Source: Gemmatimonadota bacterium
Lineage (GTDB): Bacteria > Gemmatimonadota > Gemmatimonadetes > Longimicrobiales > Gaopeijiaceae
Assembly: GCA_002724575.1 (NCBI GenBank)
Contig: PBPC01000077.1
Location: forward strand, 62,001-126,000
Reading direction: 5' to 3'
Length of the DNA: 64,000 nt
The notes beneath the pieces were generated by a model. The model searched no databases. It was given only the letters and a program-made list of their open reading frames with translations, and was not told the DNA's origin. How positions within the stretch are numbered: position 1 is the stretch's first letter; the number at the start of each line of letters is the position of its first letter. Of this stretch, positions 47,192 through 57,296 are shown in pieces. The position numbers and the translations under genes are program-made.

Positions 47192-48420
47192 GAGTCGATC
47201 TAACTGATTCACTCTCTAGCCTCTTGCCTAAGGAGGCCTTCGGCTTCTCAGTGCCGTCAAGTTTACCGGCTGCACTGCGTACCGATGTGGAAACGATTAT
47301 TGCACCAGGATCAGTAGAAGAAGTGGCAATGTTACTTCAGTGGGCGTCTGAGCGAGGGGTTGGTGTGGTGCCCATCGGAACAGGGGGACACACGTATCCC
47401 CGTTGTCCGAGTGACCCATTCATAGTGCTGACGACTTCGCGTCTCAACGAGATCCAGCACTATGAGCCGGCAGACTTAACAATGGCTGCAGGTGCCGGAG
47501 TATTGATCCGGGATCTTGCAACTGAAATGGCTATTCATGGGCAGTGGCTTCCCTTTGATCCACCGGACGTGCGCAACAGGACCTTGGGAGGCCTTGTAGC
47601 AACAGGCCTAAGCGGTCCGCTTTGGGCAGGTTATGGTCAACTAAGGAACCATGTTCTGGGGGCCACAATCGTATGTGGGAATGGGCAGACAGTGAGGCTT
47701 GGCGGGAAGGTCGTCAAAAACGTAGCGGGTTTTGACATTCTAAAACCGATGGTGGGCAGCCGTGGTGAGCTCGCGATTATCACTTCTGCTACTGTAAGGA
47801 TTTTCCCATTGCCGGTCTTAGACCGGCTCCTTGTCCTGGAGGCTGCTGACATCTCTGAGCTTGTACCTACTGCGCGGGCTATTGCTACGGCACCGATCAT
47901 GCCTGCTTCGGTTAGTCTCAGGGCGACCTCGAATAGAAGTAGGCTTCTGGTCCGCTTACATGGGGCTCAGGTCTCGGTGGATTCTGATCAGAAGAGCCTC
48001 GAAAAGCATACGAGTGTCTCTTTTGAGGTCAGGGATTCTCCTGAGGATCAGTCTTTGATGTTGGAAGAAAGAGGGGGTGGTATGAATACAGAACCTGCGG
48101 TTCGGGTATGGGCACTCCCCTCTCGAATAGACGCGCTATTGGATGTTCTTAAACAGGTCCCAGGGGCGAGTTTGAACGCAGATGTGTACGGCGGATCAGT
48201 TCGGGTTTATCTACCTGAGCAAATATCGGACATCGAGTCTAGCCTTACAGGCCTACAAAAGGATATCGAAGAATTGGGTGGTACCATGCGAGCGCTCCAA
48301 ATTCCCGCTGAAGTCAATGCTTCCGCATACTTCACTAAGCCTTTAGCCGATGAAGGGGAGCTTGCTAGCGGTCTGAAGCGTGCATTTGACCCACAATCCA
48401 TACTGTGGGGCATCGGGTGA
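47188..48420 (+). CDS. glcE: Glycolate oxidase subunit GlcE-like FAD-binding protein
   Basis: VPIGTGGHTYP, RTLGGLVATGLSGP, GGKVVKNVAGFDILKPMVGSRGELAII; 4-nt overlap with glcD. Confidence 0.88.
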   Translation: MRVDLTDSLSSLLPKEAFGFSVPSSLPAALRTDVETIIAPGSVEEVAMLLQWASERGVGVVPIGTGGHTYPRCPSDPFIVLTTSRLNEIQHYEPADLTMAAGAGVLIRDLATEMAIHGQWLPFDPPDVRNRTLGGLVATGLSGPLWAGYGQLRNHVLGATIVCGNGQTVRLGGKVVKNVAGFDILKPMVGSRGELAIITSATVRIFPLPVLDRLLVLEAADISELVPTARAIATAPIMPASVSLRATSNRSRLLVRLHGAQVSVDSDQKSLEKHTSVSFEVRDSPEDQSLMLEERGGGMNTEPAVRVWALPSRIDALLDVLKQVPGASLNADVYGGSVRVYLPEQISDIESSLTGLQKDIEELGGTMRALQIPAEVNASAYFTKPLADEGELASGLKRAFDPQSILWGIG

Positions 48421-49754
48421 AGGGCACGCCGGCATACGAGGCGCTCGGACAGGCTCTGGACGCACAAAGGGAACGCTTGCTTCCTTGCGTGCATTGCGGA
48501 TTTTGCCTCCCTGCCTGTCCAACATACAACCGCCTCGGGAATGAGGCGGATTCGCCGAGAGGTCGCCTGCATCTCATTCAGGCAGTTGTTGAGGGAAGGC
48601 TTGAGCCCAGTTCTGAGGCATTCAGAACACATATTGATCGTTGTTTAGGTTGCCGAGCCTGTGAGCCAGTTTGTCCTTCCGGAGTCGAATATGGAACCCT
48701 ACTTGAGCTTGCACGTGAGACGGCGACCCAGGCAGTGCCGCCAGGCTTGCCTACTAGATTCTTGCTCAAGGTTTTAGGAACTCCTGTACTACGGATCCCC
48801 TTTTTCTTTATAGGACGCCTGCTTCGAGGAACTGGCTTTGCTGCACTGGGGGCCACCGTTCTCCCTTCATACGGCCCCTTTAGGGCGGTCCGTCTCGGTC
48901 TTGCAATGTTGGCCTCAACTAGGCGTTGGCAGCTAATGGACTCGAAAGAGTCGATGGCAGGAATCGCCGATTCAGGAAGCCTTGACATTAGCCAAAAAAG
49001 CAGGGTTGCAGTTCTCTTGGGTTGTGTTCAGGAGGGACTTTTTAGGCGCATCAATAGTGCTACTGCGCGTGTTCTAGAGGCGAACGGGTACGAGGTGGTA
49101 ACGGTAGGAGGCCAGGACTGCTGCGGGGCTCTACATGCGCATGGAGGAGACCTCGAAAGCGCACGGACGCTAGCCCGCTCAAACATAAGGGTGTTTGAGG
49201 CATCAGGGGCGGACCTCATTGCTGTAAATGCAGCGGGGTGTGGGGCAACTATGAAGGATTACGGAATCCTCCTCGAAGAAGATCCGGATTTCGCTCAAAG
49301 AGCTAAAGAAGTCGCGTCCTCCGTGAGAGATGTGACGGAGATACTAGATAGTTCAGGCCTCAGGACTGGTGCTAGTGTCCCGTGTAAGATTGCGTATGAC
49401 CATCCCTGTCACCTACTTCACGCCCAGGGTGTGGAGCGTGCACCAATTACTGTGCTCAAGGCCGTGCCAGATGCTGAAGTTCACGTAGTCGCAGGGGCTG
49501 AGGAATGTTGTGGAGGCGCTGGGATTTATGGCATCACGCATCCTAAACTCGGTGGTTTAATTGGTGGAGATAAGGTGTCTGCAGTTAGGGCCTGCTCTGC
49601 GGACGCAGTTGCTACTCCTAATCCCGGTTGCATGATGCAGATTGGTGCTGGTCTCCGGTTAGAGGCCTCTAACGAAGGTGTGATCCATCCGGTTGAGCTG
49701 CTTGATGAGAGTTATCGCAGAGCGGGATTCTATAGAGCTGGAGGCGTTGAGTGA
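48405..49754 (+). CDS. glcF: Glycolate oxidase iron-sulfur subunit GlcF-like
   Basis: CVHCGFCLPACPTYNRLG and CLGCRACEPVCPSGV ferredoxin motifs; CCGALHAHGG and EECCGGAGIYG CCG domains. Confidence 0.92.
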   Translation: MGHRVKGTPAYEALGQALDAQRERLLPCVHCGFCLPACPTYNRLGNEADSPRGRLHLIQAVVEGRLEPSSEAFRTHIDRCLGCRACEPVCPSGVEYGTLLELARETATQAVPPGLPTRFLLKVLGTPVLRIPFFFIGRLLRGTGFAALGATVLPSYGPFRAVRLGLAMLASTRRWQLMDSKESMAGIADSGSLDISQKSRVAVLLGCVQEGLFRRINSATARVLEANGYEVVTVGGQDCCGALHAHGGDLESARTLARSNIRVFEASGADLIAVNAAGCGATMKDYGILLEEDPDFAQRAKEVASSVRDVTEILDSSGLRTGASVPCKIAYDHPCHLLHAQGVERAPITVLKAVPDAEVHVVAGAEECCGGAGIYGITHPKLGGLIGGDKVSAVRACSADAVATPNPGCMMQIGAGLRLEASNEGVIHPVELLDESYRRAGFYRAGGVE

Positions 49755-50929
49755 CGGAGGTGGGAGATAGGGCTAGGGCAATTTTGGCTCACTTGGAAGA
49801 TCAAGTAGACGCGATGGTTGAGATGTTAGTGGATCTCGCGTCTCATGAATCCCCCAGTGATGTACCTGAATCTCAGGTCGGAGTTCAAGGTCGATTAACG
49901 GATGTTCTTGAGGAAATGCACTTTAAGGTCCGACACGTGCCGGGACGAGAAACTGGGGGACACCTTCTCGCAGTGCCAAGAAATCGAGATCGAGGTATGC
50001 CGGTCCAATTACTTGTCGGTCATACAGATACTGTTTGGCCTATTGGGACTACCGATTCCATGCCAGTTGTGATAGAAAATGGAATAGTTCACGGTCCGGG
50101 TACCTTTGATATGAAGGGTGGTATCGTACAAGCGATTTTTGCTCTACGTGCCATCCGATCTTTGGGTTTTGAATTTCCTGCTACCCCTATCTGCTTCATT
50201 AACTCAGATGAAGAGATTGGTAGCCCTGAGTCCCAGAGGTACGTGCGAATGATCTCAAGAGCTTCTGCCAGGGCATTCATTCTTGAACCCGGGTTAGGCA
50301 CGGACGGAAAACTCAAGACAGCTCGAAAGGGTGTTGGACGTTTCCGTGTGCTTATCTATGGTGAGGCTGCGCACTCTGGGTTGGATCCTACGAGTGGAGC
50401 CTCTGCCATACAGGAACTGGCCAATGTAGTGCATCAACTACATGGCCTGACTGATCTCGAGAGAGGTATTACGGTGAACGTTGGCGTTGTCCAAGGCGGT
50501 ACGCGTGTCAACGTTAAGGCGGCAGAGGCGGAAGCAGAGGTGGATGTTCGAGTTGCGTCCATGGATGACGGAGAAGCAGTCACGCGCGCAATTCGAGGGT
50601 TAACCCCCAGAACGCCGGGTACATCACTTGAGGTCTCAGGGGGTATCCAGGCTCCTCCGCTAGAGCGGACCCCCCGGAATCGCAGGCTCTGGGAAGCTGC
50701 TCTAGCAGCAGGGAACCGACTGGGCATCGAACTGGAAGAGGGCACTTCTGGAGGTGCATCTGACGGGAACACTACGAGTCAATACGCTGCAACCCTTGAT
50801 GGCCTCGGCTCGCTTGGAGATGGTGCCCACGCTCTACATGAACATGTTGTCGCGAAGGCCCTACCGAGCCGTGCAGCTCTATTAGCTGAACTTCTGCTTA
50901 GTCCCGTCTCCGCGGGTGATGAATGCTAG
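49751..50929 (+). CDS. M20 family peptidase (carboxypeptidase G2-like); possible N-succinyl-L-amino acid hydrolase
   Basis: LLVGHTDTVWPIGT, GPGTFDMKGGIVQ, INSDEEIGSPES, SGGASDGN. Confidence 0.88.
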   Translation: MTEVGDRARAILAHLEDQVDAMVEMLVDLASHESPSDVPESQVGVQGRLTDVLEEMHFKVRHVPGRETGGHLLAVPRNRDRGMPVQLLVGHTDTVWPIGTTDSMPVVIENGIVHGPGTFDMKGGIVQAIFALRAIRSLGFEFPATPICFINSDEEIGSPESQRYVRMISRASARAFILEPGLGTDGKLKTARKGVGRFRVLIYGEAAHSGLDPTSGASAIQELANVVHQLHGLTDLERGITVNVGVVQGGTRVNVKAAEAEAEVDVRVASMDDGEAVTRAIRGLTPRTPGTSLEVSGGIQAPPLERTPRNRRLWEAALAAGNRLGIELEEGTSGGASDGNTTSQYAATLDGLGSLGDGAHALHEHVVAKALPSRAALLAELLLSPVSAGDEC

Positions 50930-51762
50930 CCGGCCAAGAAGCTAGCTCACACATAATTCGCCCATTTGAGACGATGCAGGAATTTCACGACTGTGTTGAA
51001 CTTCAAGAACAGACATGGGGTCGTGGTTTTTCCGAGCGAGTTCCAACTGCGATTCTTAAAGTTTCTCAGATTTTGGGTGGCGTGGCAGCTGGCGCGTATA
51101 GTGAAGATGGAAACCTGGACGGGTTCGTATTTGGTATGACTGGGGTCAGGGACGGAGAACTCGTGCATTGGTCAGATATGCTTGCAGTTACTGAACATGC
51201 GCGAGATTCAGGTTTAGGCACACGGCTTAAGGTTTACCAGCGAGAGCAGGTACTAGCACTGAGTGTTGAGAAGATGCTCTGGACATTCGACCCTCTGCAG
51301 TCACGCAATGCTCACCTCAATTTTGCAAAATTAGGGATCGTGGTCCGGGAGTACGTGGAAAACATGTATGGGGAAACGGACTCCCCACTTCATCGAGGGG
51401 TAGGAACCGACCGGCTTATCGCTTTGTGGGAATTAAACTCGATTCGTGCATCTGGTCGGTTGGCAGGAAGGAAGCCTCCAGTCCAGCCGCCGGAGGGTGC
51501 CTCTCAGGTTCTATCTGAGACAGGGCGTCACTCTTTACCAGAGCCAGGGGTACCAGACCTGGGAAGTAAGGAAAAAGAAGTCCTGGTGGCAATTCCATCA
51601 GATATCGTGCAGGTGATGGATTTAGATATCAGCCTTGCACGCCGCTGGCGCGAAGCTACACGAGAGGTCTTGGTTCACTATATGAGTAAGGGGTACGAGG
51701 TGCATGAGATCTTCTGGGGAGAGCGAACTTCAGATTATCTGTTAGTGCATCCTGAGATGTGA
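50923..51762 (+). CDS. GNAT-like acetyltransferase (COG3375-like); possible amino-acid N-succinyltransferase
   Basis: VHWSDMLAVTEHARDSGLGTRLKVYQREQ (GNAT motif A), FDPLQSRNAHLNFAKLGIV; overlaps the M20 gene. Confidence 0.78.
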   Translation: MLAGQEASSHIIRPFETMQEFHDCVELQEQTWGRGFSERVPTAILKVSQILGGVAAGAYSEDGNLDGFVFGMTGVRDGELVHWSDMLAVTEHARDSGLGTRLKVYQREQVLALSVEKMLWTFDPLQSRNAHLNFAKLGIVVREYVENMYGETDSPLHRGVGTDRLIALWELNSIRASGRLAGRKPPVQPPEGASQVLSETGRHSLPEPGVPDLGSKEKEVLVAIPSDIVQVMDLDISLARRWREATREVLVHYMSKGYEVHEIFWGERTSDYLLVHPEM

Positions 51763-51845
51763 TGACCTTATACCCAGTCGCCGACTAGGATAGGAAGGCG
51801 ACCAATATTTTAGGACGTTCCACTTATCAGAAGAGCAGAAGCCAA

Positions 51846-52964
51846 TTGGCCGGAGATCGGATGAAGATCGAGCGAGCAACTCTGCGGGAGATCCCGCTTC
51901 GCCTCAAAGAATTTTTCGAGATTAGTAGTGGGGGTCAGCAGGACCGGCGTATCCTCCTGCTAACCCTTTGTGGGGAAGGGCTCGAAGGCTGGAGTGAGTG
52001 TGTCGCATCGGAAGATCCTTCATACGCGTATGAGACGACCGAAACTGCCTGGCATATTCTCACCGACTATATCCTCCCTGAGATCATTGGAGGTCAAGCA
52101 GATGCACCTGAGAAAATTCTGGATCCGGTCCATTGGATTAGGGGTCACCCTATGGCAAGGGCTGCCGTTGAGATGGCAGGGTGGGACTTAGCAGCACGAG
52201 CGGAAGGGGTCTCACTCTCGCAGAAGCTTGGTGGTGAGCGAGAGCACATACCGGTTGGTGTCAGCGTGGGAATCAAGCCGACAGATGACGAACTGCACGA
52301 CCAGGTCCAGAGTTATATCGAAGAGGGCTACGCTCGGGTGAAAATCAAGATCAAACCAGGTCGAGACATTCAGATGCTTGCAGGCTTGCGAGAACGCTTT
52401 CCAGATGTCGCATTCATGGTCGACGCTAATTCCGCTTATTCATTAGCTGATATCGACCGATTAAGAGAGTTCGATGCCCTTAGTTTGATGATGATTGAGC
52501 AGCCACTGTCGTATAGTGATTTTCTCGAACACGCTCGTCTTCAGGAGCAAATCGAAACGCCAGTTTGTCTGGACGAGTCGATCAAGTCTGAGGGTGATCT
52601 CGCGCTCGCACTTCATCTTGGAAGCTGCAGAATCGTTAACATCAAACCCGGTCGGGTGGGTGGACTCTCTGTAAGCCGCGGGATTCACGACACGATGCGT
52701 TCAGCTGGCTTACCAGTCTGGTGTGGTGGGATGCTTGAGTCAGGAGTAGGGCGTGCTCACAATGTGGCTCTGGCATCCTTACCCGGTTTCACACTTCCAG
52801 GAGATATCTCAGCAAGTCGTCGCTATTGGGAGCGTGACATCGTATCGCCTGAATTTGAAGTAGAAGATGGAGTTATGAAGGTTCCTAGTGGCCCTGGCAT
52901 CGGAGTGGACCTAGATCTAGATCGCATTCAGAGCCTAACAGTTCGTGAGGTGTCCTTCAGTTAA
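51846..52964 (+). CDS. o-Succinylbenzoate synthase / N-succinylamino acid racemase family enolase
   Basis: RVKIKIKPG (KxK), FMVDANSAYS, MIEQPLS, CLDESIKS, RIVNIKPGRVGG. Confidence 0.9.
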   Translation: MAGDRMKIERATLREIPLRLKEFFEISSGGQQDRRILLLTLCGEGLEGWSECVASEDPSYAYETTETAWHILTDYILPEIIGGQADAPEKILDPVHWIRGHPMARAAVEMAGWDLAARAEGVSLSQKLGGEREHIPVGVSVGIKPTDDELHDQVQSYIEEGYARVKIKIKPGRDIQMLAGLRERFPDVAFMVDANSAYSLADIDRLREFDALSLMMIEQPLSYSDFLEHARLQEQIETPVCLDESIKSEGDLALALHLGSCRIVNIKPGRVGGLSVSRGIHDTMRSAGLPVWCGGMLESGVGRAHNVALASLPGFTLPGDISASRRYWERDIVSPEFEVEDGVMKVPSGPGIGVDLDLDRIQSLTVREVSFS

Positions 52965-53578
52965 GTCGACTCTTCACTTGGCTCGTCGGCGAGAAGCTGT
53001 TGTGAGGGGGGCGCTTGATACTCTGCTGGTCGCAAGTCGACGGTTACTTGGACCTGTATGTGGCCCATATCTGCCCGGTCTCGGATTGCATCTCTAACCC
53101 GCGGCTCGAGCTTTTGGTACGCCGCAAGGACGCCACCCCGCAGTTCTTTGCGAAGAACCTTTAAAGCGTTTACGTCCGCCCGACTAGTTTTGGTTTCTCT
53201 TTTCGCATCCGCGACTTCGTACGGGCGAATTTCAAACGGGGAAACGCCGACATCATCGAATCGATCATGGTCCAGGTATTGGACAGAAATACTCACATCC
53301 CCGCGGGCATGGTGGTGATGGATATCACCGACGGCTTGGAATCGAGCAGCTAACCTGCCCATTTCTGAGCGTTGAGCAGCCTTCGTATATGCTTTCTCCA
53401 GAACTGCGAAGATCCGCCTAAGACGTTCGGATGTCGTAGCATCAACATCAGGCATCTCAGTTTCTAAGTCTCGACCTAGTGCCTGTCGATCGACCTGAAA
53501 GCGTGCGCTCTCCGCATCGCGATTTCTGGCTCGATCGATATTATCGAGAATCCGGTCTGGATTGGTCCGGTAGCTCAT
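52961..53578 (-). CDS. Hypothetical protein
   Basis: 205-aa charged soluble ORF, convergent with a 4-nt overlap with the NSAR-like gene; no family recognised. Confidence 0.6.
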   Translation of the reverse strand: MSYRTNPDRILDNIDRARNRDAESARFQVDRQALGRDLETEMPDVDATTSERLRRIFAVLEKAYTKAAQRSEMGRLAARFQAVGDIHHHHARGDVSISVQYLDHDRFDDVGVSPFEIRPYEVADAKRETKTSRADVNALKVLRKELRGGVLAAYQKLEPRVRDAIRDRADMGHIQVQVTVDLRPAEYQAPPSQQLLADEPSEEST

Positions 53579-53695
53579 ATGATTGTTTAGAGAAGCACTG
53601 TAATTAAAGGTTAGTTATAACACGTAAAGATAGAGGAACTTGAGCATAAGAGGATACAGGGTCGTCATCGAACGGCCAAGGACAGGCGACCGCAT

Positions 53696-54415
53696 ATGGA
53701 TCAAGTCGGGCAAGAATCGAACGCGGAAAAACGGATGAATGCGATTGATCTGGTCGAGATACCCGGAAGTCATAGGCGTTTCTTGGACACATTCTTCAGC
53801 CCTGCGAAGATGGGCGCATATCTGGCTGCTGAGCCCAGGTGGGTTGTGGCTTTAGTGGTTAGCGTAGCGCTTATGGGTCTGCAGGTAGTCCTGATTCCAC
53901 CAGAAGTTTGGGAGAGCTTGATGAGAGAGCAGTCACTCGCCCAAGGTGGCCCGCCACTTTCAATGCCGGATTGGGTTGCGGATTGGATGGGTATTTTAGC
54001 GGCAGTTGGGGCGGTGATGACTACAGCGATAGCTATACCGATAGGAGCGGGATTCCTCACGGTTATCTTCGCTTTCGTTCTTGGAGACGAAGGGAGCTAC
54101 CGACAATACCTTGCGGTTACTGCCCACTCGTTTTTCATTCCGGCGCTTGTTGGGTTTCTTATCACACCTCTTAAGATTGCGACTCAAGACCCTCAGTTGA
54201 CGCTTAACCTTGGAAGTTTCTTTTTCTTTCTTCCTTCCGGATACTGGCTTGGGGTGCTCACAGCTATGGATCTGACTCAGATATGGTCGTCATTAGTTAT
54301 TGCTCAAGGAGCCCACTGTATCGACAAGAGAAGGAGCTTCAGGAGTGCCGTCGTAATCCTTTTAAGCCTGATGTTAGCTATGGCGCTCATAGTCGGGCGC
54401 TTTATGCCGAACTAA
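53696..54415 (+). CDS. Yip1-like multi-pass membrane protein
   Basis: FFSPAKMGAYLAAEPRWVVALVVSVALMGLQVVL and 5 hydrophobic segments. Confidence 0.65.
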   Translation: MDQVGQESNAEKRMNAIDLVEIPGSHRRFLDTFFSPAKMGAYLAAEPRWVVALVVSVALMGLQVVLIPPEVWESLMREQSLAQGGPPLSMPDWVADWMGILAAVGAVMTTAIAIPIGAGFLTVIFAFVLGDEGSYRQYLAVTAHSFFIPALVGFLITPLKIATQDPQLTLNLGSFFFFLPSGYWLGVLTAMDLTQIWSSLVIAQGAHCIDKRRSFRSAVVILLSLMLAMALIVGRFMPN

Positions 54416-54425
54416 GTACTGACGC

Positions 54426-56285
54426 GTGAATGCTCCTCGGCCGAAGGTCGTCGGATGGATAATCGTTGGTGCATCGGTAACAGCAGCGGTGTTCCACTTG
54501 TATGCTGCGGGCTTCTCACCTTTTACAGCACTGGTACAGAGACCGGTTCATCTCGCATTGATGGCAACTCTAGGGTTCTTGGGTGTGGGTGTGCAGTTCC
54601 GCCGGAGCCGAGCAAAAGAAGGAGAGCTTGATCAAGAAACTGGGCCACCTCGTATCGGCCCACTCAATTATGTGCTTGCTGGCCTATCGGTATTGGCGTG
54701 TCTCTATCTGGCCTCTGAGAACCAGGAACTTGTAAGTCGTTCTGGTAATCCGACGCTCCTCGACCTGGTCGCTGGTGGCGTGATGGTGGTCTTGGTGCTG
54801 GAGCTTGCTCGTCGAGCAACAGGGTGGGGTCTGGTCACTGTATGTATCATGGCCCTGGTCTATGCAGTCAGTGGTCCATACCTACCTGGCTTCCTCGCTC
54901 ATCGCGGGTACGGAGTCACTCGGATTGTGGAACAACTCTTTCTCTCAACCGAGGGAATATGGGGTGTGCCGCTCGGTGTCTCAGCGGATTTCGTCTATCT
55001 CTTTGTTCTTTTTGGTGTCGTCCTGGATACCGCAGGTGGGGGTGCCCTCCTCATTGCGTTAGCAAATAAGGTGGCGGGGAGAACTCGAGGTGGCCCCGCT
55101 AAGACGGCGGCAGTAGCGAGTGCGTTTATGGGCTCACTGTCGGGTAGCGCAGTCGCAAATGTGGTAACGACAGGCACATTCACTATTCCCCTGATGAAGC
55201 GAGCAGGCTTCCGACCATTTTTTGCTGGCGCGATTGAAGCAGCAGCAAGCACGGGTGGCCAATTAATGCCACCTGTGATGGGAGCCGGAGCCTTCATTCT
55301 CGCTACCTGGACGAATATCCCGTACTTGGAGGTCGCTGCAGCAGCCGTCATTCCGGCGATCCTATACTATGCAGCCCTTTTGGCCGCCATCCATTTTCGG
55401 GCTTCTGCAATGGGTATCGAGCCGGCCAGGGAAGTAACCCCAGAGAAAATAAGAGATAAACTGCATCTATTACTGCCCCTGGGGGCCATAGTGCTGCTCC
55501 TGGCGATGGGGCGCTCACCGATGAGGGCAGCTTTCTGGGGAGTGACATCCGCTTTAGTCATGGCCTGTCTTCGACCCGCCACTCGGCCCTCATTGCCTGA
55601 ATTGGGCGAGGTGATGGAGCGTGCGGGCCGCGGTGCTGTTCAGGTTGCTGCTGCATGTGCTGCAGCCGGGGTTGTGGTAGGAGTGGCATCACTGACGGGC
55701 ATTGGGCTCAGGATGTCGGAACTAATAGTCACAATTTCAGGCGGCAATCTTCTAGCAGCTCTTATGCTCACAGCGATAGGCTCAATTATTCTTGGTATGG
55801 GGCTCCCAACAACTGCTGCATACGTTGTCCTTGCAGCGCTTGGTGCTCCAGCGTTGGTACAACTCGGCGTTCCATTGCTTGCAGCCCATCTATTTATTTT
55901 CTACTTCGGCTGTATTTCCAATGTGACACCTCCGGTTTCTTTGGCGGCCTTTGCGGCCGCAGGTATTTCTGGATCCCCAGCGCTCAAGACGGCTGTGTCT
56001 GCTGCGCTCCTTGCAGGGGCGGGATTCCTGGTGCCGTTTATGTTTGTATACGGGCCGGAACTACTTCTGATAGGCAGCCCTGTCGAAATCATGCTGGCTT
56101 TTGTGACTGGTCTATTAGGGGTCATTGCGCTCGCATCTTCAGGTATGGGATATGCCCGCCGCCCGCTCAGAGTTTGGGAACGAGCGATCGCTCTATGCGC
56201 TGCCCTATTGTTAGTCGCGACTGGACTCCCGACAGATGTCGTCGGTTTGCTTCTATTAGGGTTTATCTTTACTTCCCGTCGTTGA
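54426..56285 (+). CDS. TRAP transporter fused permease (TAXI-type 4TM/12TM)
   Basis: SAVANVVTTGTFTIPLMKRAGF, GAIEAAASTGGQLMPPVMGAGAFI, GMGLPTTAAYVVLAALGAPALV. Confidence 0.92.
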   Translation: MNAPRPKVVGWIIVGASVTAAVFHLYAAGFSPFTALVQRPVHLALMATLGFLGVGVQFRRSRAKEGELDQETGPPRIGPLNYVLAGLSVLACLYLASENQELVSRSGNPTLLDLVAGGVMVVLVLELARRATGWGLVTVCIMALVYAVSGPYLPGFLAHRGYGVTRIVEQLFLSTEGIWGVPLGVSADFVYLFVLFGVVLDTAGGGALLIALANKVAGRTRGGPAKTAAVASAFMGSLSGSAVANVVTTGTFTIPLMKRAGFRPFFAGAIEAAASTGGQLMPPVMGAGAFILATWTNIPYLEVAAAAVIPAILYYAALLAAIHFRASAMGIEPAREVTPEKIRDKLHLLLPLGAIVLLLAMGRSPMRAAFWGVTSALVMACLRPATRPSLPELGEVMERAGRGAVQVAAACAAAGVVVGVASLTGIGLRMSELIVTISGGNLLAALMLTAIGSIILGMGLPTTAAYVVLAALGAPALVQLGVPLLAAHLFIFYFGCISNVTPPVSLAAFAAAGISGSPALKTAVSAALLAGAGFLVPFMFVYGPELLLIGSPVEIMLAFVTGLLGVIALASSGMGYARRPLRVWERAIALCAALLLVATGLPTDVVGLLLLGFIFTSRR

Positions 56286-56336
56286 CGTACAGTCAAACCA
56301 TTGTTTGTTAGTTAGAATGGACGTCACTTCCATGGC

Positions 56337-57296
56337 TTGATTCAAATGCGAGTTGGTCGAGTGAAAATACTGTGTAATAAACCCGCCACTTCTCTGTTGG
56401 CATGCCTCTGTTTATTGGCTGGCTGTGGAGATGGGCAGCAATTCTTGTCATTGGGGACCGCTGGGACCGGAGGGATCTATTATCCCCTTGGTGGTGCGTT
56501 GGCGAGTCGTATGTCACTAGCTGATCCCATAAGGCAGTACACTGCAGAGGTTAGTGGCGGTTCAGTAGAGAATATTAACCGACTTGCTGATGGCCAGATG
56601 GACCTTGGGATGGTTCTGGCAGTGACTGCATACCAGGCACAATTTGGTTCAGGTGATATGGAGCCCGTACCTGGCCTCAGGATTGTTGCTCCGTTGTATC
56701 CGAATCTCACACACGTGATGGTACCACGGAATTCTACGGATGTAGGGATTGGAGATCTCGGTGGTAAGAGAGTCTCAGTTGGGCCTCCAGGAAGTGGTAC
56801 AGAACAGATGGCCCGCCATCTGTTGGCAGCACATGGCCTGACGTACGACGATGTGGAACCCCGCTACCTATCTTTCAGCGAATCTTCGTCAGCACTCCGG
56901 GATGGAGCTATTGATGCAGCGGTGATTTCTGTGGGCTACCCTGCAGCTGCTGTGCTTGAGGCAACAACCACAGCAGGTGTCCGACTGCTACCGGTCGATC
57001 CTGAAGTTATAACGTCGATGAGAGAGGAACATCCCTACTATTCAGTCGCTGAGATTCCAGCCGGAGCCTACCCAGGGGTGGACGAAACCCTCACAACGGC
57101 AGCAGTACATAATTGGATTGTTGCTATGGATACGCTGGATGATGAGGTGGTTGAGATCCTGCTGAACATTCTCGCGAATGATAGGGCATCACTGGAACAA
57201 GTACACGACATGGCTGCTCAGATTGACCTTGCTCGACTTTCAAGTGCACCGATCACGCTCCATGCTGCCACCGAACGCTGGGTGGTCAATAGATAG
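56337..57296 (+). CDS. TAXI family TRAP transporter solute-binding subunit
   Basis: LGTAGTGGIYYPLGGALASRM; ENINRLADGQMDLGMV; VSVGPPGSGTEQMARHLLAAHGL; lipobox LLAGCGD. Confidence 0.93.
   Translation: MIQMRVGRVKILCNKPATSLLACLCLLAGCGDGQQFLSLGTAGTGGIYYPLGGALASRMSLADPIRQYTAEVSGGSVENINRLADGQMDLGMVLAVTAYQAQFGSGDMEPVPGLRIVAPLYPNLTHVMVPRNSTDVGIGDLGGKRVSVGPPGSGTEQMARHLLAAHGLTYDDVEPRYLSFSESSSALRDGAIDAAVISVGYPAAAVLEATTTAGVRLLPVDPEVITSMREEHPYYSVAEIPAGAYPGVDETLTTAAVHNWIVAMDTLDDEVVEILLNILANDRASLEQVHDMAAQIDLARLSSAPITLHAATERWVVNR

Noticed and set aside
55655-56311. 218-aa plus-strand ORF overlapping the TRAP permease
   Set aside because: Out-of-frame reading of strongly conserved permease codons; Cys/Ser/Arg-rich with no domain.
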